The notes under the pieces: model-generated
Databases searched by the model: none
The model's input: only the letters and a program-made list of their open reading frames with translations
What the model was told of the DNA's origin: nothing
Made by a program: the position numbers and the translations under genes
Source of the DNA: CAVSUB01 sp963816725
Lineage (GTDB): Bacteria > Acidobacteriota > Vicinamibacteria > Vicinamibacterales > 2-12-FULL-66-21
Length of the DNA: 64,000 nt
Direction: 5' to 3'
NCBI GenBank assembly: GCA_963816725.1
Contig: CAWFMC010000004.1
Coordinates: 62,001-126,000, forward strand
Shown here: positions 30,500-37,320 of the stretch, piece by piece
Layout of the letters: each line of letters begins with the position of its first letter
Position numbering within the stretch: position 1 is the first letter of the stretch

Positions 30500-31831
30500 T
30501 TACGCGCGCGGCGCCGGTATCGGCTCGCGCACCATGAGCTGCTGCGGCACGCGCTCGTTGGGCAGTCGCAGACTCAACACGAGAATCGCTTCGAGCAGCA
30601 ACGAGCCGGCGAGCACGAGGAGGCCGCCCGAGTACCCGCCGGTCGCGTCGCGCAGCGTCCCCATGATCGACGGGCCGAAGAAGCCGCCCAGATTGCCCAC
30701 CGCATTGATCAGCCCGATACCTGCGGCCGCGGCGGTGCCGCCAAGGAGCATTGGGGGGATCGCCCAGAAGACGCTCAACACGGCGCGCTGTCCCATCTGC
30801 GACAGGGCGAAGCTCAGGACGAGAAGCCAAGTCGTGTCGCGGAACGCCACCGCGAGGACGAGCCCGGTAGCCGCGGTCAAGGCGCACCCAGCCACGTGCT
30901 TCTTGCGCTCGCCGGTCTTGTCGGAGTGCCGGCCGACGAGGACCATGGCGATGAGCGCCGCGACAAACGGGATCGAGGTCAGGCTGCTCAGCGCGTAGCC
31001 GCTCAGGCCCGACGCGTCGGCAAGGATTTTCGGCAGCCACAGGAAGATGCCGTACGTGACGGTCGTGTTGAGGAAGTACACGAGGCACAGCAGCCACACG
31101 CGTCCGCTGGCCAGGCTGCGCGCAATCGACACGTGCCCGACCTTGCCGCGCAGCTCGCGCTCCTCGCGCATGGTGCGCGATAGCCATTCCCGATCGTCGT
31201 CTGGCAGCCAGGTCGCCTGTTCCGGGCGGTCGGTCAGCACCCGCAGCGCGACGAAGCCCAGGACCACAGCGGGCAGCCCCTCGAGCAAGAACAGCCACTG
31301 CCACCCGTGCAGGCCCATCCACCCGTCGAGGCTGAGCACCGCTTCCGAAACCGGCGCGCCGACGATGATCGCCACCGGCGCGGCCATCATGAAGAGGGCG
31401 CCGGTCCGCGCACGCTCCTCCGCCGGCACCCAATACGTCAAATACAGCACCACACCGGGGAAGAACCCCGCCTCGGCGATCCCCAGTATCACGCGGGCCA
31501 GATAGAACGTGCTGACGTCACGCACGAACATCGTCAGCATCGAGGCGATGCCCCAGCCGATCATGATCCGCGCGATCCAGCGGCGGGCACCGACCTTGTC
31601 GAGCAGGATGTTGCTCGGAACCTCGAACAGGCAGTAGCCGAGAAAAAAGAGGCCGGCGCCGATTCCGTATTGCGTGTGGCTGAGGCCGAGGTCGCGCTCC
31701 AGCGCATTCGCGGCGAAGCCGATGTTGACGCGGTCGACGTAGGCGACAACGTAGCTGATGAAGACGAACGGGATGATCCGCCAGGACACCCGGTTGATGA
31801 CGAGCCGGCGGCGGACGGCGGGATCGATCAT
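30500..31831 (-). CDS. MFS transporter, anion:cation symporter type (sugar-acid uptake)
   Basis: A 443-residue 12-helix permease. The segment YVVAYVDRVNIGFAANAL in TM1 with the following GLFFLGYCLFEVPSNILLDK and GARRWIARIMIGWGIASMLT is diagnostic for the phthalate/glucarate (ExuT/GudP/TtuB-like) family of anion:cation symporters. Genomic setting between a DapA-family enzyme and RidA/FAH points to an aldonate or hexuronate substrate. Central loop about 200-240 is charged. No fused domains. Confidence 0.85.
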   Translation of the reverse strand: MIDPAVRRRLVINRVSWRIIPFVFISYVVAYVDRVNIGFAANALERDLGLSHTQYGIGAGLFFLGYCLFEVPSNILLDKVGARRWIARIMIGWGIASMLTMFVRDVSTFYLARVILGIAEAGFFPGVVLYLTYWVPAEERARTGALFMMAAPVAIIVGAPVSEAVLSLDGWMGLHGWQWLFLLEGLPAVVLGFVALRVLTDRPEQATWLPDDDREWLSRTMREERELRGKVGHVSIARSLASGRVWLLCLVYFLNTTVTYGIFLWLPKILADASGLSGYALSSLTSIPFVAALIAMVLVGRHSDKTGERKKHVAGCALTAATGLVLAVAFRDTTWLLVLSFALSQMGQRAVLSVFWAIPPMLLGGTAAAAGIGLINAVGNLGGFFGPSIMGTLRDATGGYSGGLLVLAGSLLLEAILVLSLRLPNERVPQQLMVREPIPAPRA

Positions 31832-31867
31832 GGGCGTGCGGTGACGGACGATATCACGGTGGACAGG

Positions 31868-32080
31868 GTTCTACGGGTTCGGGGGTTCTGAGGTTCGACT
31901 GGTTCGCGCTTCCACGGGTTCTGAGGTTCGATCGGTTCGGGTTCCGGGATTCGCGTTCGACGCGCGGGCTAGCCGTTCCCGCCCTGCCCGCGCTTCTATA
32001 GGTTTCACGGGCTCGCGGTGTGTGTTCCCCGGTCCCCGGTCCCCAGTCCCCCAGTCCCTAGTCCCTGGTCCCCGGTCCCT
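31868..32080. repeat. GGTTCNN followed by TCCCCGG/TCCCCAG arrays
   Basis: Bases 31868-31960 contain degenerate GGTTCNG units; 32026-32080 contain eight consecutive TCCCCGG/TCCCCAG/TCCCTAG heptamers (complement GGGGACC, GGGGACT). The second block ends about 10 nt from the RidA stop. The 258-nt gap contains no gene. Confidence 0.8.
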
Positions 32081-32089
32081 GCCGCGCCG

Positions 32090-32485
32090 TCAGCCGTTCG
32101 GGCTGCGCCGCGCTGTGACTTCGATCTCGATTTTCATCCGCGGGTCGGCGAGGCCGGCGGAGATCATCGTGGCGGCGGGGCGGATGTCGCCGAAGTACGA
32201 GCGCAGCACCGGCCAGGTGGGCTTGAAGTCGGCGGGGTTGGGGACGATGTACGTAACGCGGACAACGTCCGACAGAGACGCGCCCGCCTGCTGCAGCGCA
32301 TGGACGATGTTGCGCAGGCATTGTTCGGTCTGCGCCACCACATCGTCGGCGATGGTCATCGTCTCGTAGTCGAAGCCGGTCGTGCCCGAAACGAAGACCC
32401 ATTCGCCGTCGACCACCGCGCGGGAGTAGCCGATCTGGGACTCGAACGAGGAGCCGGACGAGATGAGGCGGCGCGGGTCAGGCAT
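32090..32485 (-). CDS. RidA family protein (enamine/imine deaminase)
   Basis: A 131-residue YjgF/YER057c/UK114-type protein: MPDPRRLISSGSSFESQIGY, GEWVFVSGTTGFD, QTEQCLRNIVHALQQAGASL, VVRVTYIVPNPADFKP and the terminal KIEIEVTARR with the substrate-binding Arg/Glu region. RidA proteins hydrolyse reactive 2-aminoacrylate-like intermediates; family members in catabolic clusters handle pathway imines. The ATG at 32483-32485 directly abuts a GGTTCGAG array with no visible ribosome-binding site; an in-frame TTG two codons upstream is possible. Confidence 0.88.
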   Translation of the reverse strand: MPDPRRLISSGSSFESQIGYSRAVVDGEWVFVSGTTGFDYETMTIADDVVAQTEQCLRNIVHALQQAGASLSDVVRVTYIVPNPADFKPTWPVLRSYFGDIRPAATMISAGLADPRMKIEIEVTARRSPNG

Positions 32486-32492
32486 GTTCAAA

Positions 32493-32575
32493 GGTTCGAG
32501 GGTTCGATAGGTTCGAGGGTTCGAGGGTTCGAGGGTTCGAGGGTTCGAGGGTTCGATGGTTCGAAGCGGGGGCGA
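32493..32575 (+). repeat. GGTTCGAG octamer array
   Basis: Nine units of GGTTCGAG, with GGTTCGAT variants at the ends, run from just upstream of the RidA start toward the FAH gene's 3' end. This is the only clear 8-bp array. Plus-strand G-pairs repeat every 8 bp. Confidence 0.9.
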
Positions 32576-32605
32576 CTCGACGCCTTAGGCACGTGGAGCT
32601 CGCAG

Positions 32606-33451
32606 CTATGCCCCGACGACATTGACCAGCGTCCCGATCGCGCCGATCGTGATCGAGATCTCGTCGCCGGCGGCGAGCGTGAACTCGTCGGGCGGAACAA
32701 TACCGGTCCCGGTCAGCAGGACACACCCGTTGGGGAAGGTGTTGTCGCGGTAGAGGTATTCGACCAGCTCGGATGGCGTGCGCTTGAGCGACGCGAGGGT
32801 GGTCGCGCCTTCGAAGGCGGTGGCGCCGCTCCGCCTGATCACCAGACGGATCTCGGTGCCGGACGGCAATGGCGACGACGACACGAAGAGCGCCGGCCCG
32901 AGACCGCAGCTGCCGTCGTAAACCTTCGCTTGCGGCAGGTAGAGCGGGTTCTCTCCCTCGATATCGCGGGAGCTCATGTCGTTGCCGATCGTGTAGCCGA
33001 CGATCGTGCCGCCGGCGCTGACATAGAGCGCCAGCTCGGGTTCAGGCACGTTCCAGGTCGAGTCCTTCCGGATCCGCACCGGCTGTCCGTGACCGCGGAC
33101 ACGGCTCGGCGTCGCCTTGAAGAACAGCTCCGGCCGCGGCGCCTCGTAGACCCGATCGTAGAAGTCGCCGCCGCCCGCTGACTTCGACTCTTCCATCCGC
33201 GCCGTGCGGCTGCGATAGTACGTGACCCCCGCAGCCCAGACTTCCTGCGACTTGATCGGCGGCAGGAGGCGCGACAGATCCGGCGCGCCGTCCATCAAGG
33301 TCGCCCCGGCAATCTGCGACGTCACCCACGTCTCCACGTCGTCCCGATTGACAACGTCATCCCAGCCCGCAGCCAGCCTGAACCAGCCATCCGCCGTCTC
33401 GACCAGCACGCCCGACGCCACGTGAAAGAGTCGCAAATTCAGAGTCCTCAC
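32606..33451 (-). CDS. FAH-family hydrolase, 2-keto-3-deoxypentonate dehydratase-like
   Basis: A 281-residue fumarylacetoacetase-superfamily enzyme. Metal and active-site motifs: VWAAGVTYYRSRTARMEES, RPELFFKATP, NVPEPELALYVSAGG, GNDMSSRDIEGENPLYLPQA and AGDEISITIGAIGTL. The first motif strings are those of the archaeal 2-keto-3-deoxy-D-arabinonate dehydratase and Caulobacter XylX group, which convert 2-keto-3-deoxypentonate to 2-oxoglutarate semialdehyde. That role matches the flanking semialdehyde dehydrogenase. A 2,4-diketo-3-deoxy acid hydrolase is the alternative. GTG start with GAAGTGAGG context. Confidence 0.8.
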   Translation of the reverse strand: MRTLNLRLFHVASGVLVETADGWFRLAAGWDDVVNRDDVETWVTSQIAGATLMDGAPDLSRLLPPIKSQEVWAAGVTYYRSRTARMEESKSAGGGDFYDRVYEAPRPELFFKATPSRVRGHGQPVRIRKDSTWNVPEPELALYVSAGGTIVGYTIGNDMSSRDIEGENPLYLPQAKVYDGSCGLGPALFVSSSPLPSGTEIRLVIRRSGATAFEGATTLASLKRTPSELVEYLYRDNTFPNGCVLLTGTGIVPPDEFTLAAGDEISITIGAIGTLVNVVGA

Positions 33452-33464
33452 TTCAGACTAGCTG

Positions 33465-33598
33465 TCCGCTGCCCGCTGCCCGCTGCCACGATGCTAACCA
33501 TCCGAACGCAAGAACTTTGAACCGAATTTTGAACCTTGAACCCTGAACCTTGAACCTTGAACCTCCCAGTCCCCAGTCCCCAGTCCCTAGTCCCCTCA
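33465..33598. repeat. Three different heptamer arrays side by side
   Basis: GCTGTCC/GCTGCCC units (33465-33490), TTGAACC/CTGAACC units (about 33515-33563) and CCCCAGT/CCCTAGT units (33564-33598) fill the 144-nt gap between the FAH and aldehyde dehydrogenase genes. The last block, GGGGACT on the coding strand, begins right after the dehydrogenase TGA and can form a quadruplex there. Confidence 0.9.
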
Positions 33599-35041
33599 GT
33601 ACTTCAGGTAAGCCGTTTGCCACTCGCTGTAGAAATCGACCGCCACGCCGCCCTGCTCGCGCATGCCGAGCGATGACGCCTTCGAGCCCCCGAACGGCAC
33701 GTGATACTCGACACCGGCCGACGGCAGGTTGACCATCACCAGACCCGCCTCGATCCGGTTGATGAACTCGTAGGCCGACGACAACGAGCTGGTGCAGATG
33801 CCGGCCGACAGGCCGAACCGGATGCCGTTCGAGATCTCGATCGCGTGATCGAGGCTGGACGCCGGAAGCACCGCCAGCACCGGACCGAAGATCTCTTCCT
33901 GCGCGACCCGCATCGTCGGGGCCACTTCGGTCATCACCGCGGGCGACGAGAAGTAGCCGCGCGCGTGCGCACCTTCCTTCAGCCGCTCACCGCCGACCAG
34001 TAGCTTCGCCCCTTCGCTGGTTCCGACGCCGACGTAATCCATCACGACGCCGAGCTGCTTCTCGTCGATCGACGGCCCGATGTCGATGCCCGCTTCGAGC
34101 CCGTTGCCAACCTTGAGCGCCTTGGTCCGTGCGACCAGCGCCTCGGTGAAGCGGGCCACGATCGGCTCCTCGACGATGACGCGGGAGGTCGCGGTGCAGC
34201 GCTGGCCGGTCGAGAAGAAGGCGGCGTTGACGACCACGTTGACGGCGTCCGCGATGTCCGCATCGGCGAGCACGATGGTGGGATTCTTGCCCCCCATCTC
34301 GAGCTGAACGCGCGCCCGGCGCTTGGCCGCCTCGACCGCGATCGCGCTGCCGGTCCCTTCGGATCCGGTGAACGAGATCGCCTTGACGTCCGGGTTGGTG
34401 ACGATCTCGTTCCCGACTTTTGAGCCCGGACCGGTCACGAGGTTGAGGGCCCCTTTGGTGACCCCGGCCTCGTGCAGCGCTTCGACCATCCGCACGGCAC
34501 AGAGCGGCGCCAGGTCCGATGGCTTCAGCACGACCGCGTTGCCAGTGATGAGCGCCGGCGCGGTCTTCCAGGTCGGAATCGCGATCGGGAAATTCCACGG
34601 CGTGATCAGCCCGACCACGCCGAGCGGACGTCGCCGGGTCTGGATCAGGACGCGATCGCGCTCGGACGGGACGTTGTCACCGCCCAGCCGTGCCCCTTCC
34701 CCGCCGATGTAGCGCAGGATGTTGATCGCCCGTCCGACCTCGCCGCGAGCCTCGGGCAACGTCTTGCCCTCTTCGCGGGTCATCTCGCGGGCGACCTGAT
34801 CGGCCCGCGACTCGAGAATGTTCGCAGCGCGATAGAGGATCTCGCCGCGCTTCGGGGCCGGCACGGCCGCCCACGCCGGCTGTGCTGCCTTGGCCGCGGC
34901 AATCGCCGCGCGCGTGTCGTCCGCGTCGGATTTCTGGTAGGTGGCGACGGTTTCGCTGGTGTCGGCCGGGTTTCGGGTCTCGAACGTGGCGCCCGCCCGC
35001 GCCCCGACCCACTCGCCGCCGATCAGATTTTTGAAGGTCAT
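33596..35041 (-). CDS. 2-oxoglutarate semialdehyde (2,5-dioxovalerate) dehydrogenase-like aldehyde dehydrogenase
   Basis: A 481-residue NAD(P)-dependent aldehyde dehydrogenase. Motifs: GVVGLITPWNFPIAIPTWK, VLKPSDLAPLCA, FTGSEGTGSAIA, the general base in QLEMGGKNP, the nucleophile Cys in FSTGQRCTATSRVIV, and the final PFGGSKASSLGMREQG. The N-terminal MTFKNLIGGEWVGARAGATF and overall pattern match the KGSADH group that oxidises 2-oxoglutarate semialdehyde. It would finish the route started by the IlvD-type, DapA-type and FAH-type enzymes downstream on the same strand. Confidence 0.87.
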   Translation of the reverse strand: MTFKNLIGGEWVGARAGATFETRNPADTSETVATYQKSDADDTRAAIAAAKAAQPAWAAVPAPKRGEILYRAANILESRADQVAREMTREEGKTLPEARGEVGRAINILRYIGGEGARLGGDNVPSERDRVLIQTRRRPLGVVGLITPWNFPIAIPTWKTAPALITGNAVVLKPSDLAPLCAVRMVEALHEAGVTKGALNLVTGPGSKVGNEIVTNPDVKAISFTGSEGTGSAIAVEAAKRRARVQLEMGGKNPTIVLADADIADAVNVVVNAAFFSTGQRCTATSRVIVEEPIVARFTEALVARTKALKVGNGLEAGIDIGPSIDEKQLGVVMDYVGVGTSEGAKLLVGGERLKEGAHARGYFSSPAVMTEVAPTMRVAQEEIFGPVLAVLPASSLDHAIEISNGIRFGLSAGICTSSLSSAYEFINRIEAGLVMVNLPSAGVEYHVPFGGSKASSLGMREQGGVAVDFYSEWQTAYLKY

Positions 35042-35166
35042 TGGCTTGGGAGGCTAGCACACCTGACCGCACTCCGGGCTCTACCGGGGTCGTCCGAGCA
35101 GGACCGGAACCTGCCGGTTGCGTTCGACCTCACCGGGCCGCTCAATGTACGCGCCTCCCGGCCGAT

Positions 35167-35640
35167 TTGGAGAGCGTGGGACGACGAACGGCATTCGCCG
35201 AGGTTCTCGATCGGAAGCTGCAAGCGGTTGACGCGCCGTTACCCCGCGTCTCAGCCCAGTACGGCCATCGCGCGACGGTCCACACGTTCTTTGAGTTCGC
35301 GGCAGCGACGAAACCAGTCACCCCGTGGCACCCGCGGCATCCGTATGCGACGCCGGCTGCCGCCGACAGACTGCCACGGCCAGAGGCGGCCGACCGGAAG
35401 CGCCGGTTGTCTGCCCAGGAGCAGTCGGCGCTCGAACAGCTGAACGCGCTCGGGGCCAACGTCCGCCCCGACTTCACGGCCGGAGAATTACGCCGTGCCT
35501 TCCGATCGCTGGCACTGGCCTTCCACCCGGATCGGCATCCCCGCAGCACGGGCACCGAGACCGCCGCACTCTCGCGCAACTTCGTCGTCTTGCACGACGC
35601 CTATCGCGCGCTGCAGATCCCGGCGGCCGCCACCATCTAG
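35167..35640 (+). CDS. J-domain protein
   Basis: The C-terminal about 70 residues form a DnaJ domain: LNALGANVRPDFTAGELRRA, RSLALAFHPDRH with the HPD motif, and FVVLHDAYRAL. The N-terminal part (about 90 residues) is Pro/Arg/Ala-rich and not recognised. It would stimulate a DnaK-type ATPase; partners are unknown. The start is uncertain: TTG 35167 or GTG 35176 give the more protein-like N-terminus, whereas the ATG at 35041 extends into sequence overlapping the divergent dehydrogenase start. Confidence 0.55.
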   Translation: MESVGRRTAFAEVLDRKLQAVDAPLPRVSAQYGHRATVHTFFEFAAATKPVTPWHPRHPYATPAAADRLPRPEAADRKRRLSAQEQSALEQLNALGANVRPDFTAGELRRAFRSLALAFHPDRHPRSTGTETAALSRNFVVLHDAYRALQIPAAATI

Positions 35641-35764
35641 CCGGCTCGGCGGGCTCGGTGTAGAGGAACCGGGACGGGCGGAGATGGCACCGCGCTTGCT
35701 GTAACAGCACACAGCAACGCTCGGTCAGCCACTCTGGCAACCGACAAACGCCCTCCCACTCGAC

Positions 35765-35786
35765 GGGGACCGTTCTACGGGTCCCC
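35765..35786. terminator. Hairpin GGGGACC/GGTCCCC
   Basis: A perfect 7-bp GC stem (35765-35771 with 35780-35786) closes an 8-nt loop, about 125 nt after the J-domain gene. There is no T-run, so it could be a terminator-like stem or just a structured spacer. Confidence 0.35.
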
Positions 35787-35819
35787 GCTCGTCACGTACA
35801 GACACTCTTCGGGACGCTC

Positions 35820-35924
35820 GCAGGGTGATCCCTTGCCGCTCTGAGTAACGGGCGCCTTCCCAGTGGGTAGCGCGGTGGATACTCCAGTCTCACCTTGATC
35901 ACCCTGCCCGTCCCTGCCGATAAT
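35820..35924 (+). promoter_or_regulatory. cutC promoter with overlapping inverted repeat
   Basis: The 11-bp sequence GCAGGGTGATC (35820-35830) is repeated inverted and perfect at 35897-35907. The right arm overlaps a -35 box TTGATC (35895-35900), followed after 18 nt by GATAAT (35919-35924). The cutC TTG start begins 8 nt after the -10 box. The geometry suggests a leaderless message and a possible looping or blocking operator. Confidence 0.5.
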
Positions 35925-35932
35925 CCCACCCC

Positions 35933-36625
35933 TTGATCCTCGAAGTGATCGTTCAGACTGTTGACGACGCCCGGGCGGCGGAGGATGGCGGTGCGGATCG
36001 TCTGGAGGTGGTGCGCGACATCGGGGTCGGCGGCCTGACGCCGGCGATCGCGCTGGTCGCCGCGATTCAGGAGGCGACCCGGCTGCCGCTGCGGGTCATG
36101 GTTCGCGAGAACGACGGGTTCACGATCCGCGCTGGCGAGCTGGCGCGTCTGCGGTCCGCTGTCGCGGCGCTGGAGGCGCACGGCGTCGATGGCGCGGTGA
36201 TGGGCTTCGCCCGGAACGGCGAGGTGCTGATGCCAGACCTGTTTCAGGCATTGGACGGCACGCCGCGTCTACGGGTGACGTTCCATCGCGCGTTCGACAC
36301 GCTGCGCGATCCCAGGGCGGCGATCGATCGGCTGGCCGGCTTGCCGCAAATCGATCGCATCCTGACCGACGGTAAGCAGGGATCTCCGGCGGAGCGAAGC
36401 GCCCGCCTCGCCGCGCTCGGAGATCGTGTCGTGGAGCGCGGGGCCAACATCACCATCATCGCGGGTGGCGGCGTAGACGACGAGGCCCTGGCGGTCTTCG
36501 TGGACACCGGCTGCGTACGCGAGGTGCACGTCGGTGGCGCGGCGCGCCGGGATGGCACCGCCGACGGTCCGGTCAGCGATGCGCGGGTCCGCAGGCTTCG
36601 GCACATTGCCGACGGCCTGACCTAG
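35933..36625 (+). CDS. cutC: CutC family protein
   Basis: A 230-residue TIM-barrel protein: MILEVIVQTVDDARAAEDGG, ADRLEVVRDIGVGGLTPA, PLRVMVRENDGFT, VTFHRAFDTLRDP, IDRILTDGKQGS and ITIIAGGGVDDE are CutC hallmarks. The family was named for copper homeostasis in E. coli, but that role is disputed and the biochemical activity is unknown. Start is the TTG at 35933, directly after a -10 box; no ribosome-binding site is present, in line with leaderless expression. Confidence 0.92.
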   Translation: MILEVIVQTVDDARAAEDGGADRLEVVRDIGVGGLTPAIALVAAIQEATRLPLRVMVRENDGFTIRAGELARLRSAVAALEAHGVDGAVMGFARNGEVLMPDLFQALDGTPRLRVTFHRAFDTLRDPRAAIDRLAGLPQIDRILTDGKQGSPAERSARLAALGDRVVERGANITIIAGGGVDDEALAVFVDTGCVREVHVGGAARRDGTADGPVSDARVRRLRHIADGLT

Positions 36626-36679
36626 CCGCAAGCTGCGCCGTTTTGATACTCTCTCCTTTTTTTCCGGGCGAGGACGCAC

Positions 36680-37315
36680 ATGCAGCAACGAGTGGTTCGG
36701 GGATGGATGACCGCGGCCGGCGTCGTGCTGGCGATGACGGCGCTCGTGAGCGCCAGCGGGCAGAAAGCCACGCCGGCGGAGGTCGCCGAGAAGATGTCGG
36801 GCACTTGGAAGCTGAATCGGGAGCTGAGCCCCGGGCTCGCGGCCCCGGCCCGCGGCGGCACCGGCGGTCCTGGCCGCGGTGGTGCGGCGTTCATGATCGC
36901 CGGCGGAGTGCCGCAACGCGGTGGTGGTGGCGGCGGCGGCGGTCAGACGCCGACCACGGCCGCGGATCTCCCGCCCGACGTGCTCGCGGCGCAAGCGGCG
37001 ATGCGCGACCTCCAGCAGATCGCCGAGACGGTGACGATCAAGGCCACGGTGGACTCGATCACCGTGTCGGATCCGCGCGGCGAACGCACTTACTCGTTGG
37101 ATAACAAGTCGACCAAGCTCACCGTCGGCCCGGCCACGATCGACGTCAAGACGAAGTGGGACAAAACGGCGGTCCGTCAGGAGTTCAACAGCCCGCAGAC
37201 CCGCCTCGTCCGATCATGGGAAGTCGATGATCAGAACCACCTCGTTATCAAGAGCAAGGTCGAAAGCCTGACCATGAACTCGAAAGAGGTCAAGGCCGTC
37301 TACGACCGTCAGTAG
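36680..37315 (+). CDS. Secreted protein of unknown function with Gly-rich linker
   Basis: A 211-residue exported protein. Signal peptide in residues 1-27 (VVRGWMTAAGVVLAMTALVS then ASGQ), then SGTWKLNRELSPGL, a motif common to short lipocalin-like exoproteins of Acidobacteriota, a Gly/Arg-rich linker with a run of eight Gly, and a C-terminal beta-rich domain (ERTYSLDNKSTKLTVGPATI; RLVRSWEVDDQNHLVIKSKV). A GAGG site precedes the ATG. Function is not known; the C-terminal part looks like a small-molecule-binding barrel. Confidence 0.7.
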   Translation: MQQRVVRGWMTAAGVVLAMTALVSASGQKATPAEVAEKMSGTWKLNRELSPGLAAPARGGTGGPGRGGAAFMIAGGVPQRGGGGGGGGQTPTTAADLPPDVLAAQAAMRDLQQIAETVTIKATVDSITVSDPRGERTYSLDNKSTKLTVGPATIDVKTKWDKTAVRQEFNSPQTRLVRSWEVDDQNHLVIKSKVESLTMNSKEVKAVYDRQ

Positions 37316-37320
37316 CTTCC

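Noticed and set aside
32493..32575. GGTTCGAG array considered as a CRISPR array or tRNA T-arm.
   Set aside because: Unit is 8 bp with no spacers, and the T-loop-like GGTTCGA has no cloverleaf around it.
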